Below, in pieces: positions 44,400 through 53,377 of a stretch of 64,000 bases of DNA. Origin of the DNA: a virus. The DNA is taken from positions 62,001 through 126,000 of IMG/VR virus record IMGVR_UViG_3300007513_000004, one strand, 5' to 3'. The notes beneath the pieces are model-generated. The model searched no databases. It was not told where the DNA came from and saw only the letters and a list, made by a program, of their open reading frames with translations. Each line of letters opens with the position of its first letter. Position 1 is the first letter of the stretch. A program made the translations under genes and the position numbers.

Positions 44400-44876
44400 A
44401 TGTTAAAAGAAAATGTTATACGAAATTTTGACAACGGAACAATCGAATACGATGATCTTGTTAAACGAATAGAAAAATTAACCTTAGAAGGTTATGATGT
44501 ATTTATAGGAACCGATTCTCAAGTTATAAAAACAAAGCTATCTATTGTAACGTGCGTATGTCTTTATAAAAACGGAACAGGTAAATCTCAAATATTTTAT
44601 GTAAAGAACAGATTGCCTGCAAAGAATTATCCCACACTAAGATCCAGAATGCTCTTTGAAGCTTATAAGAGCCTGGAGGCAGCCCTTGACGTTGATCCCT
44701 ATGCTGCGGGTCGGCTAACCGTCCATCTCGATATAGGATCAGATTTTAAGAAATGCAAGACTGCCAAGTTCAAAAAAGAACTGCAAATACTTGTGCGATC
44801 TCAAGGGTTTGGCTGTGAAGTTAAGCCAAACAGTTGGGCCAGCAGCGCCGTAGCTGATAGGTTTACGAAAACCTAA
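44400..44876 (+). CDS. YkuK-like (DUF458) RNase H-fold protein
   Basis: The 158-residue protein follows the YkuK/DUF458 pattern. It has an RNase H-like start with IGTDSQ (D39), a central YVKN and TLRSRM, LTVHLDIGSDFKK (D111), and the end VKPNSWASSAVADRFTK (D153). The acidic residues are where an RNase H-like metal site would be. The family role is unknown and is sometimes linked to RNA metabolism. Its 3' end overlaps the S74 fibre gene by 4 bp at an 8-bp palindrome. Confidence 0.75.
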   Translation: MLKENVIRNFDNGTIEYDDLVKRIEKLTLEGYDVFIGTDSQVIKTKLSIVTCVCLYKNGTGKSQIFYVKNRLPAKNYPTLRSRMLFEAYKSLEAALDVDPYAAGRLTVHLDIGSDFKKCKTAKFKKELQILVRSQGFGCEVKPNSWASSAVADRFTKT

Positions 44877-47161
44877 TTAGATTTAAGAGCTGCGACTTCT
44901 GCCTGAAGCTCTTCGATCATAACTTGCTGCTCTTGAATTGCAGAGACAAGAAATGGAAGAATTCCGTTAAAGTCTAAACTCAACGGCTTACCATCAAACT
45001 CTGGATCTAAATCTTTCGGATCCAAAACAAGATCTGGAACAAGCTCTGCAATCTCTTGCGCTATAAATCCATACTTGCTCTTATTAAGAGCAACGTCATT
45101 TATGCCTGGCTTTAGTCTGTTGGCTAAAAATTCTTCATTCCAATTATAAGAGACTGCTCGCATTCCGAGAACTTTTTCTAAACCATTATCTATGGTAGAT
45201 ATATTTGTTTTCATATTTCTATCTGAAAGATAACTAATAGAGGAAATAATGCCTACGCCTATCGATATTGCACCGTTTGATGCTATAGTAAAGTCTCCGA
45301 TATCTCCGGATATAGCCCCAGAAGTTGCAACATTCATATACCCCATTGCCACCGACCCATTAGCAGCTACGGATATCTGACCTATATCTACCGCAGAAGT
45401 TATATCTCCACTGCCATTCATTGTAAAGCCATTGTCAAAAACAACTCCGCCACCGACCTGGGTCACAACGGAGGATGCAAACTGAGCATAATCACCTATA
45501 TGATCTACGCCTCCAGAGCTATACATATCCATGCCATTAAATTTGAGTTCTTCTGTAGCATGAGACAAATTATAAGTTGATGTATTAAATCTTAAATTGC
45601 CCATATACTCTGTGCTTCCAGAGCTATACATGTCCATGCCATTCATCTTGATATTTGCTGAAACATGAGACAAGTCATAAGTTGATGTATCAAATCTTAA
45701 ACTGCCCATATAATCTGTATTTCCAGATCTATACACATCCAAGCCATTAACGGTAAAGTCTCCAGAGTCTAAGTACATATCCAATGTTGATGTATTAAAT
45801 CTTAAGTTTCCAAACTCAAAAATACCTGCATCCATCCGGAAGGGCAAAGTGTTAATACTTATCATATCCGGAATGCCAAGATCTTTAATTCCATCGTCCC
45901 AATTTAGAAAAGATACATCAATCAAACCAATATCATATGCATTGGTTGATATATTGGAAGCCATGTCGGTAATGCTTTCGCCATCGAACATAAGACCCCC
46001 TAAGTCGCTTGTAAGATCCCTTGTTACAGTATTAAACTTTAAGTCTCCAATCATAAAGTCATTACCATCCAGCCCCCAGGCTTGGCCATTGATTGTTCCA
46101 AGACCGGTTGAGAAGGTTAAGGCTCCATCAAGCACGCTCAGCATATCAGCATCTTTTAGAGTTATATTGCCCATCGACTGGTGGCCACCATAAGCTCTCA
46201 ACTCAATGCCCCCTGTTCTAAAGAACTGCGACTCATCAATTGGATTCATGCCCAAGTTATCTTGATCAACTCGAAGAATCATTCCAATATCATTGGCTAT
46301 ATCTCCAAATCTAAGAGTATAGGGATTATCCTCTGGCGGGCCTTCCCAGGGGCCTGGCATCCCCGGCCAATCTATAACAAACATATCCGTTAAATCTATA
46401 TGAAGATATTCATCCCATGCTATATAGTTTTCTGGATTGAATTGAAACTTTGGAAACAAAGTAGATTCATCAAATTGAATCCCGCCTTGAAAATCATTAG
46501 CACCATCATAAACGCCAAAGGAAGGGCCGTCAACCTTGATGGTATAGCCTCCAGGGGTGTCGGCAATTAACGATCCGGTAACTTCGCCCGTAAGGTCTCC
46601 CGTCACATTGGCATACAGCCTTCCATTTCCACTGTTAAGAGATATGTTTCCAGTGCTTGCATCACAAGTAATTTTAGAAGATGTTTTTGGTCCCAAGCCC
46701 GAGTGGGAAGCTGCTGTCCAAATGCCCAGATAAGAGCTAGAGTTTGTTGTCGTGGAAACTGATATGGTATCAGGAATGATATTTGCGCTACCGTCAAAAG
46801 ATACTCCTCCAATGGTTCTTGCAGTTTCTAAAATAGTTGCTGCGGCAGCAATAGTTGCTGTAGCAGCGTTGCCCGTGCAGGAGCTTGATGATCCAGTCAC
46901 ATTGCCTGTCACATCCCCTGTTACATCCCCTGTAAACCCACCAGTTGCGGATACGGCCCCAGAAGCAGTCAGGCTTGCTGCAGAAATAGCGCTCGAAGAA
47001 GCTGTTATGCTTCCGCTGCTCACAATCAAACCGCCGCTGCTTATTGTTAGGCCAGACGCCAACTCCAAAGCTCCGCCAAACTCTATATCGTTGGCATCAA
47101 GAGTTATACTCCCATCTGTTACTTTTATAGTGTGACTGCCCGAATATCTATCCGTTGACAT
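44873..47161 (-). CDS. Tail fibre with C-terminal S74 intramolecular chaperone (762 aa)
   Basis: The N-terminal third has Ala/Ser/Thr/Val repeats with GAVSATGGFTGDVTGDVTGN and related units. The middle has tandem repeats of ERLYMGNLRF-like strands (MYSSGSTEYMGNLRFNTSTY). The C-terminal 110 residues are a Peptidase_S74 domain: LSDRNMKTNI (with the usual Ser, Lys and Asn), GLEKVLGMRAVSYNW, and YGFIAQEIAELVPDLV, ending in a coiled coil. Such domains fold and cleave themselves off fibres and endosialidases. This is a receptor-binding fibre. A 4-bp overlap joins it to the YkuK-like gene. Confidence 0.85.
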   Translation of the reverse strand: MSTDRYSGSHTIKVTDGSITLDANDIEFGGALELASGLTISSGGLIVSSGSITASSSAISAASLTASGAVSATGGFTGDVTGDVTGNVTGSSSSCTGNAATATIAAAATILETARTIGGVSFDGSANIIPDTISVSTTTNSSSYLGIWTAASHSGLGPKTSSKITCDASTGNISLNSGNGRLYANVTGDLTGEVTGSLIADTPGGYTIKVDGPSFGVYDGANDFQGGIQFDESTLFPKFQFNPENYIAWDEYLHIDLTDMFVIDWPGMPGPWEGPPEDNPYTLRFGDIANDIGMILRVDQDNLGMNPIDESQFFRTGGIELRAYGGHQSMGNITLKDADMLSVLDGALTFSTGLGTINGQAWGLDGNDFMIGDLKFNTVTRDLTSDLGGLMFDGESITDMASNISTNAYDIGLIDVSFLNWDDGIKDLGIPDMISINTLPFRMDAGIFEFGNLRFNTSTLDMYLDSGDFTVNGLDVYRSGNTDYMGSLRFDTSTYDLSHVSANIKMNGMDMYSSGSTEYMGNLRFNTSTYNLSHATEELKFNGMDMYSSGGVDHIGDYAQFASSVVTQVGGGVVFDNGFTMNGSGDITSAVDIGQISVAANGSVAMGYMNVATSGAISGDIGDFTIASNGAISIGVGIISSISYLSDRNMKTNISTIDNGLEKVLGMRAVSYNWNEEFLANRLKPGINDVALNKSKYGFIAQEIAELVPDLVLDPKDLDPEFDGKPLSLDFNGILPFLVSAIQEQQVMIEELQAEVAALKSN

Positions 47162-47189
47162 TACATCTCCTTATACAAGATATTACCTT

Positions 47190-47726
47190 TTAATAGTAGA
47201 CTTGATTCATCTGCTCTATTCGCCTTTTAATACGTCTTTTGAGCTTTTTAATTTTACGAGTATACATATCTCTTTTAAGCTTGCTAACCTTATCCAGCAA
47301 GGTTACTCCATCCAAATGATCTAATTCATGCTGAACAACAACAGCTTCGGCCCCAAAGAGTTCCTCTTCCTTTTCTTCGCCAAGCGGAGTTACATACTGA
47401 ACCTTTATTGACTCGCTTCTTTCGACATCAAGTATAAATCCCGGCAGGGATAGGCACCCCTCCTGAAAGGTTATGGTTTCTTCCGATTTGCTAACAACTT
47501 TTGGATTTACCATCATCAACGGATTCGATCCAGCATCTGCAACAAGAAGTCTTCTTGAGTCTCCAACCTGAATGCCGGCAAGCCCAACCCCATTTAGCTC
47601 ATACATCTTACTCAACATACCCTTCATGTGGGCCTCTAACTCTTCTCCCAAATCATCCTCATGAACATCATCGCTCACATCTCTAAGGCTAGAACTGGGT
47701 GCAAAAACAATATTTACTTCACTCAT
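47190..47726 (-). CDS. def: Peptide deformylase
   Basis: The three deformylase motifs are present: GVGLAGIQVG (motif I, G.GLAA.Q), EGCLSLPG (motif II, with the metal Cys) and VVQHELDHLDG (motif III, HExxH). Fe/Zn binding by Cys and two His is therefore expected. I chose ATG 47726 over the earlier in-frame ATG because AAAGGAG sits 8 nt before it. The 178-aa length is normal. It removes formyl from nascent proteins and is known in cyanophages, where it acts on host photosystem proteins. Its start overlaps the 3' end of the DUF6356 gene by 8 bp. Confidence 0.93.
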   Translation of the reverse strand: MSEVNIVFAPSSSLRDVSDDVHEDDLGEELEAHMKGMLSKMYELNGVGLAGIQVGDSRRLLVADAGSNPLMMVNPKVVSKSEETITFQEGCLSLPGFILDVERSESIKVQYVTPLGEEKEEELFGAEAVVVQHELDHLDGVTLLDKVSKLKRDMYTRKIKKLKRRIKRRIEQMNQVYY

Positions 47727-47964
47727 AATAATTTCTCCTTTCATCATTTGTATCAATAATCCATCCAGCTATTGAAGAAGCAGTATCTACAAATAGGAAT
47801 GGAAATATAGCGTGTATAAGACATACTACTCCAGCGAACAAAAGAGATATGCTAAAAAATATTGCAACAACACAATGTTTTATATATGACTCTCCAACGC
47901 TATTAGGGTGTTCTGTAAATAATCTTTTAAAAGATTTAAAAACATCTTTTAAAAATTCTTTCAT
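47719..47964 (-). CDS. DUF6356-like small membrane protein
   Basis: The 81-residue protein (ATG 47964; GAGG 7 nt before it) has the family mark LFTEHPNSVGESYIKH near the N-terminus, and two hydrophobic helices around LIHAIFPFLFVDTAS. DUF6356 proteins share FTEHPnsvgEtY and HA..PFlF. They are small membrane proteins of unknown role, common in Alphaproteobacteria and found in some phages. It sits directly before the deformylase gene, overlapping it by 8 bp. Confidence 0.75.
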   Translation of the reverse strand: MKEFLKDVFKSFKRLFTEHPNSVGESYIKHCVVAIFFSISLLFAGVVCLIHAIFPFLFVDTASSIAGWIIDTNDERRNYYE

Positions 47965-47966
47965 TA

Positions 47967-48497
47967 TCAATCCTCATATATAGATCCTTCGAAATCGTAT
48001 CTGGCCTCTTTCCCATTAAAGAACCCTATTCTCGCATCCAACTCTACTCCGTCAACTTCGTTGATTCCCACGCCAAGTAATTCATTCGAATAAACAGGGC
48101 TGGTTTCCTCTGTGGTTGACACTGTTATATGAGGAATGCTGTTTGAAGAGGCTACCCCAGCAACCATAACGGCCTGGCCTCGATCATCTTCATTGTATCC
48201 AATAATTTTTAACTTAACAATCTTTCCATCTATTGGCAAAGCTAGAACCTCTTCTTCCGATGGTTTAAACTTTATAGTCATATGGTGCATAAAATGCTTA
48301 GAATGAAGCTCCTTCTGAACTACGGTTCCCCACCAATTTTCCAACATTTCTTTACCAGATGGTGTTAAAAATGCCGCAGTATATAAGGCTTTCTTTTTCT
48401 TTTTTGCATATTTTATAATTTCTTCTACAGACTTTAAATATGCAGAGCCACCTTCTTTTTCTATTTTATCTTTTAATTCCTCTAATGCTTTAATCAT
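47967..48497 (-). CDS. 2H phosphoesterase-superfamily protein
   Basis: The 176-residue protein has the two HxT motifs that define the 2H fold: HHMTIKF (H72, T74) and PHITVST (H123, T125), with beta strands before each. 2H enzymes open 2',3'-cyclic phosphates or ligate RNA ends; this type resembles the cyclic phosphodiesterase domain of fungal tRNA ligase more than LigT. Its start overlaps the CCA/HAD fusion gene by 4 bp (48494-48497), suggesting that the two proteins act together on RNA ends. Confidence 0.8.
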   Translation of the reverse strand: MIKALEELKDKIEKEGGSAYLKSVEEIIKYAKKKKKALYTAAFLTPSGKEMLENWWGTVVQKELHSKHFMHHMTIKFKPSEEEVLALPIDGKIVKLKIIGYNEDDRGQAVMVAGVASSNSIPHITVSTTEETSPVYSNELLGVGINEVDGVELDARIGFFNGKEARYDFEGSIYED

Positions 48498-50848
48498 ATT
48501 ATCTCCATATTATCTAAATAATCTGCCTCTTCAATAAGGCCTCTCTCATCTAACTCGTTTGCTACTGTAATTAATTTTTTTAATATACTCACTTTATCAT
48601 TCGACGCCTTTACTCGAAGCGATTCTTTGGGTTTAGCGCTAATGCTTACTCTATAAATAGTTACTTTTGAATGAAGATCTGGACCATAAACGTTTTCTAG
48701 TATATTATTTACATCATTTATATATTTCAAATTATCGTCATAAAATTTTATTGAACTTACAGAATCTTGCTGTGCAATTTGTCCAATTATATGCGCCTTA
48801 TATTTTCCACTAGAAATATTGGTTGGCTTTGTAAATATAGATATAGGAAGCTTAAGGCCAACGCTTGTGAGTCGATCCATTATACCCTCTGCCATACCTT
48901 CTCTTGTTTCTCTTGCTGTCAATATAACGGCGTTATCACTATGAGTCTTGTATGTGTTTAAAATCTCTTCATTCGGTATGGTCCCCAATGTTTTAGGGCT
49001 TTGATAAAACACAGCGTCTCCAGCTACAACCGCTTGCTCGGGAACATACTTGCCCCTTAAATCAAATGCTTTCAAATTTTTTGATGAAAAATATTTTTTC
49101 AACATCGGAATTCCTATTGGGCTTCCGCTTTCGTCGGAAAGAACAAACACTACCTGCCTATCCTTTCCAAGCATAGGTAAATCCACAATCCTCTTTATAA
49201 GCCTAAGGTTTCCCACCTCTTGCCTATATGAGTCTGCCAACCCTTGTATTTCTTTTCCCTTTTTATCTTTTTTGATTAATTCTACATGATTTTCATTAGC
49301 TCTTTGCACAAAAGAAATAGCCTTATGAAACATATTTGGAAGGTCCATGTCTACAGAGGTTGCATCACCCTCCTCGTTGGTCTCCACTATAGTGTGCCAC
49401 TCAGGAGTCCAGAACAGTGTGTCATCCATATCAAAAATATACACTTCTCCACTAAGCGGTGGAATAGGTATATTTAGTGGATTTTCTATTTTATCACCAT
49501 TCAAAGAATGCGCTTTTTTTATATGATTATTTAAAAAATTAGTCTCAGAAAATTTTCCAAGTTTGCTTAATTCTAAAGAAAGCTTAATCAATTTTTCTGT
49601 TATATCAGAACTGGCCTCAGATATTCCTTCAGTATTCTCTGGATTTTTTTCAAAATAAGCATCAACCTCAGCGCTCCTAATGGCTTCGCCCATCTCTGGC
49701 CCAGGCTTCATACCTCCCGCTATAAGATCTCGCGCAGATACAACCGGTGGGGCAGATGCAAAGTTTATAAACTTATTAAAGTCCTGCCCTATAGCCCCTC
49801 CAAAGTCCATTATTGCCTCGTTGCTCATAATTGTCTTTGAAGCTTTTTTCATTCGTATCAACTCTCTCTTTAGTCCGATTAAACTTTCGGCATTTAATTT
49901 AGTTAAATTTAAGAGAAATTTTACAGAATCTTTTATATCATTTCCATATTTCTTTTGAAACAAAACATTAGCTACATCGCTACTATTGTTTTCTTGAAGA
50001 ATCGTAGCAAGTTGAACAGCAACATTTCTGCTTGAAGATATTGCTTTAGAAACTTTTAATCCTGGCAATATTTGTGGAAACAAATCAAAATCTTTTAACA
50101 TATTAATATAATGAGATGGAGACTTTGATGTTTTAATTCCTTTTTTTACTTCATCCTGAATTCTTTCATCAGAAACCGCTGCTTCACTATTCTCTGTAAG
50201 TGAATTATTACTTCTAATTGCATTAGCAGTTTCTTCATCAACCTCTCCGCCCATTCTTCCTGCAAATCTAAAGGCTCTAAGGATTCTTAAACGATCTTCT
50301 CCGAATCTTTCATCAGGATCTCCAACGGTTCTTATAACCTCATTCTTAATGTCGTCTATTCCACCAACATAGTCAACGACCTCTCCCGCAACTCCATCCT
50401 CCCTCTCTTTGCGTGTTGGAATTCTATAAAACAAAGCATTTATGGTGAGATCTCGACGCATTGCGTCATCTTTTATTGATAACGGATTCTCTTTTGTGGA
50501 AAGGGTGGCCTCACCACCCATCCTGGTTCCGCGCTCTACTCGATATGGAGCAAATTCATACTCGTTTCCATCATAAGCTATCATCCTTGCTACTGCGAAT
50601 GACTTTTCGCCCTGAACCCCTATGCGCTTAACGTACGGGCTTAAAATTCTAATGACATCTTCCGGAGTTGCGTTTGTTGCTATATCATAATCCTTTGGAG
50701 ACTTTCCAAGAATGGTGTCCCTTACTGCTCCTCCAGCAATGTACATTTCAAATCCAGCAGAAGCCATTACATCCCTTAGTTGATAAAGGCTTTCAGGAAT
50801 TTCCATAGGAATTTCCATTATAATTGGATTATCAAAAGCTTCAGACAT
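48494..50848 (-). CDS. Poly(A)-polymerase/CCA-like nucleotidyltransferase and HAD fusion, two tags (784 aa)
   Basis: Residues about 20-230 form a class II CCA/poly(A)-polymerase head: GGAVRDTILG (39-48), DYDIAT with D53 and D55, RRDLTINAL and EDRLRILRAFRFAGRMG. The helical body runs to about 400. A tag copy lies at 417-446. A HAD phosphatase domain follows at about 467-720: FDMDDTLF (D473, D475), VILTAR (T644) and KFYDDN (D704, D705). The C-terminal tag at 754-783 (LKKLITVANELDERGLIEEA) is close to consensus. It probably edits RNA 3' ends and removes phosphates, with the overlapping 2H enzyme. The fusion with tags at two positions is unusual. Confidence 0.85.
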   Translation of the reverse strand: MSEAFDNPIIMEIPMEIPESLYQLRDVMASAGFEMYIAGGAVRDTILGKSPKDYDIATNATPEDVIRILSPYVKRIGVQGEKSFAVARMIAYDGNEYEFAPYRVERGTRMGGEATLSTKENPLSIKDDAMRRDLTINALFYRIPTRKEREDGVAGEVVDYVGGIDDIKNEVIRTVGDPDERFGEDRLRILRAFRFAGRMGGEVDEETANAIRSNNSLTENSEAAVSDERIQDEVKKGIKTSKSPSHYINMLKDFDLFPQILPGLKVSKAISSSRNVAVQLATILQENNSSDVANVLFQKKYGNDIKDSVKFLLNLTKLNAESLIGLKRELIRMKKASKTIMSNEAIMDFGGAIGQDFNKFINFASAPPVVSARDLIAGGMKPGPEMGEAIRSAEVDAYFEKNPENTEGISEASSDITEKLIKLSLELSKLGKFSETNFLNNHIKKAHSLNGDKIENPLNIPIPPLSGEVYIFDMDDTLFWTPEWHTIVETNEEGDATSVDMDLPNMFHKAISFVQRANENHVELIKKDKKGKEIQGLADSYRQEVGNLRLIKRIVDLPMLGKDRQVVFVLSDESGSPIGIPMLKKYFSSKNLKAFDLRGKYVPEQAVVAGDAVFYQSPKTLGTIPNEEILNTYKTHSDNAVILTARETREGMAEGIMDRLTSVGLKLPISIFTKPTNISSGKYKAHIIGQIAQQDSVSSIKFYDDNLKYINDVNNILENVYGPDLHSKVTIYRVSISAKPKESLRVKASNDKVSILKKLITVANELDERGLIEEADYLDNMEII

Positions 50849-50881
50849 TACTCTTCCTTTGCCTTAGCTTTTTTTAATATA

Positions 50882-51139
50882 CTATAAAGCTGCTGAGCTT
50901 TTAACCAGGAGTGTGGGTGCATGTAATTCCTCTCTTAATAAAAATTCTATTGAACTAAGAGTATATCCAAGAGAGCTTGGGCATCCATGACACCCTCCCA
51001 TAAAATCAAGCGTAATCTCCCAACTATCTCCGCATGGATCTATGCTGTTTAACTCAACATATCCGCCATGCGAGGCTAAGCCTGGGTTTATTTGCTCATC
51101 TATTATCTTTATAACATCATCTTTTATCTTGCAAGACAT
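50882..51139 (-). CDS. NifU C-terminal-like (Nfu) iron-sulfur carrier
   Basis: The 85-residue protein is the whole Nfu domain: INPGLASHGGYVEL, then MGGCHGCPSS with C50 and C53 binding a [4Fe-4S] cluster in a dimer, and the helix GYTLSSIEFLLREEL. It would pass clusters to target enzymes. It forms a functional pair with iscU at 10575-10979, although the two genes are 40 kb apart. Topoisomerase I (51187) is downstream. Confidence 0.9.
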   Translation of the reverse strand: MSCKIKDDVIKIIDEQINPGLASHGGYVELNSIDPCGDSWEITLDFMGGCHGCPSSLGYTLSSIEFLLREELHAPTLLVKSSAAL

Positions 51140-51186
51140 AATATACCTTTAAGTTCGTAAATTATAAAATAATTAATAGAGGAAAA

Positions 51187-53262
51187 CTATACAGTTTTCA
51201 TTATATTTCTACACTTTGGAAAGCCGGAGCACCCATAAAACTTCCCATACTTTCCCGTTCTTTCTACCATCTCACTCTTCTTACACTTCGGACAAGTTAC
51301 ACCCGTCTTTTTTACCTTCGGCTTTTTCTTTACGACAACTTCTTCATTTTCGCCTATTGCTGCTGTAAACTTACATGCAGGATATGACTTGCACCCGTAA
51401 AAATCACCGTTTCTTCCGGCTCTCCTTATTAAAATATTTGAACAGTCTGGACACTTATGTCCGGTTTCTATCGCTTCTTTCGCCTTATCTTCTCCGCTTA
51501 TTGAAAGTGTTCCGTCACAATTCGGCCAGTCTAAACATCCCAAGAACGGACCATGTTTCGATATCTTTTTAACCATTTTAGAAGAGCACTTTGGACACTC
51601 AACATCTACAACAAAAGCGTCTGGAAGACTCGATGTTGTCGCACTATTGATTTGAGAATCTAGATCTTCATTAAATAACTTAAGAGTATCTATATAATCA
51701 AGCTGACCATCTGCTATCTTGTCTAAGTTTTGCTCCATTCTAGAAGTAAACTTTGTATCAACAATGGATGGAAAATTTGCAGATAAATAATCAGAAACCA
51801 TTATTCCGATCTCAGTGGCCGCTAATGATTTCTTCTGTCTTTCTACATACTTCCTCTTTAATAACGTATCTATAATTGAAGCATACGTACTTGGCCTTCC
51901 AACGCCTTCTTTTTCTAACATCTTAACAATTGATGCATCAGAAAATCTGGGCGGAGGCTTTGTAAAGTGTTGTGAAGGAATAACTTCATCCCATGGTAAT
52001 TTTTGACCAACCGAAAGAACAGGAAGTATGACATCACTCTTGGTCTCTCCATAAACCTTTAAGAAGCCGTCGAAAATTAATGTACTTCCATTCTTTTTAA
52101 AGTTGTATGCATCCTTTTTCCCAGGATACTTCAATTTCACAGCGACTTGTTCAAATTGTGCATCTGTCATTTGAGATGCTGTAAACCTATCGTCAATTAA
52201 CTTTAAAAGCTTTTTCTCATCCGAATTCAAAGCAGATACCGGCGAGTCATAAGTAGGCCTGATAGCTTCGTGCGCATCTTGCGATGAAGACTTTGGTCCA
52301 TAATTTATAGTATTTGCAGATAAATACTTTTTACCATGATCATTCTTTATCTTTACTCTAAGGTCTTTTATTTTTTGCGGATCAGACCTAGTGCTATCAG
52401 TTCTGTGATATGTAATCAATCCGTTACCAAACAAACTTTGTGCAATACTCATAGTCTTTTTTGCACCCCAGCCGAAGCTGTTGCTCGCAGCCTGTTGAAG
52501 TGTAGAGGTTATAAAGGGAGGGGCAGGTTTTCTGCTCCTCTTTTTGTTTGTATGCTCTGTAACAACAAGGTCTAACTTATCACCATTCATAGCAGAAACA
52601 ATCTTATCTGCTTCAGCTTTATTCTTTATCTTAAAATCTTTGCCGTTAACTCCCCAGAAATCTACATTAAATCCAGAATTTGTTTCAACAATTATTTCCC
52701 AATATTCCTCTGGAGTAAAGGCTCTTATCTCCTTTTCTCTATCGGAGATAACCTTAAGAGCCACAGACTGCACTCTGCCAGCGCTGGTGCCTCTAAGGCC
52801 CTTGTTCCACATAACAGGGCTAACCTTAAAGCCAACAAGCCTGTCGGTTATCCTGCGAGCCTGCTGTGCATTATATAGATTGTCATCCAGTATTTCTGGA
52901 TTCTTAATAGCTTTCTTTACAGCTTCTTTGGTTATTGCGTTAAACCTTGTACGATGAACCTTAACTCCTCGTTTTGGCAACAAGGTTGCCAAGTGAAAAG
53001 CGATTGCTTCACCCTCCCTATCCGGGTCTGTTGCTATATAGATAACTTCGTGATTTTTTGCTTCACGTTTTATTTCTTTCGCAATATCTTTTTTATCTGT
53101 ATTTACTTTGTATGTTGCTTCAAACGTTTCTATGTCTATACCCATCTGCTTTTTGGACAGATCCATAATGTGACCAACGGAGGCCATAATGGTATAGCTA
53201 TTTCCAAGAATTTTTCTTAGTTTAGAAATCTTATTTGGAGACTCTATAAGTACGAGTGGCAT
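51187..53262 (-). CDS. topA: DNA topoisomerase I (type IA)
   Basis: A 691-residue type IA enzyme with the start at ATG 53262 (AGGAG 6 nt before it; a TTG two codons earlier is less likely). The TOPRIM domain begins LVLIESPNKISKLR and continues to ATDPDREGEAIAFH. The active-site Tyr (Y285) is in GLITYHRTDSTR. GRVQSVALKVI follows the usual pattern. Three C-terminal four-Cys zinc ribbons (CPKCSSKM with CLDWPNCD, CPDCSNIL with CKSYPACK, CPKCKKSE with CSGFPKCR) complete the cellular layout. It relaxes negative supercoils, and is likely replicative in this phage. Confidence 0.95.
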   Translation of the reverse strand: MPLVLIESPNKISKLRKILGNSYTIMASVGHIMDLSKKQMGIDIETFEATYKVNTDKKDIAKEIKREAKNHEVIYIATDPDREGEAIAFHLATLLPKRGVKVHRTRFNAITKEAVKKAIKNPEILDDNLYNAQQARRITDRLVGFKVSPVMWNKGLRGTSAGRVQSVALKVISDREKEIRAFTPEEYWEIIVETNSGFNVDFWGVNGKDFKIKNKAEADKIVSAMNGDKLDLVVTEHTNKKRSRKPAPPFITSTLQQAASNSFGWGAKKTMSIAQSLFGNGLITYHRTDSTRSDPQKIKDLRVKIKNDHGKKYLSANTINYGPKSSSQDAHEAIRPTYDSPVSALNSDEKKLLKLIDDRFTASQMTDAQFEQVAVKLKYPGKKDAYNFKKNGSTLIFDGFLKVYGETKSDVILPVLSVGQKLPWDEVIPSQHFTKPPPRFSDASIVKMLEKEGVGRPSTYASIIDTLLKRKYVERQKKSLAATEIGIMVSDYLSANFPSIVDTKFTSRMEQNLDKIADGQLDYIDTLKLFNEDLDSQINSATTSSLPDAFVVDVECPKCSSKMVKKISKHGPFLGCLDWPNCDGTLSISGEDKAKEAIETGHKCPDCSNILIRRAGRNGDFYGCKSYPACKFTAAIGENEEVVVKKKPKVKKTGVTCPKCKKSEMVERTGKYGKFYGCSGFPKCRNIMKTV

Positions 53263-53287
53263 GATCAACTCCTTTTGCCATAAAATA

Positions 53288-53350
53288 ATACCAACGAGAT
53301 TAATACTTGTCTATAAAAATTTACAAGTTTTTATTAAATCTCGTTGGTAT
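53288..53350. terminator. Long imperfect hairpin upstream of topA
   Basis: A 14-bp perfect inverted repeat (53288-53301 with 53337-53350; arm ATACCAACGAGATT) encloses a nested 6-bp stem (ACTTGT at 53305-53310, ACAAGT at 53323-53328). It lies between the 64-aa gene and topA, both minus. It could end the upstream transcript, attenuate topA, or be an operator or replication site. Confidence 0.5.
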
Positions 53351-53377
53351 ATATTTGTATAAGTATATGATTCTAGC

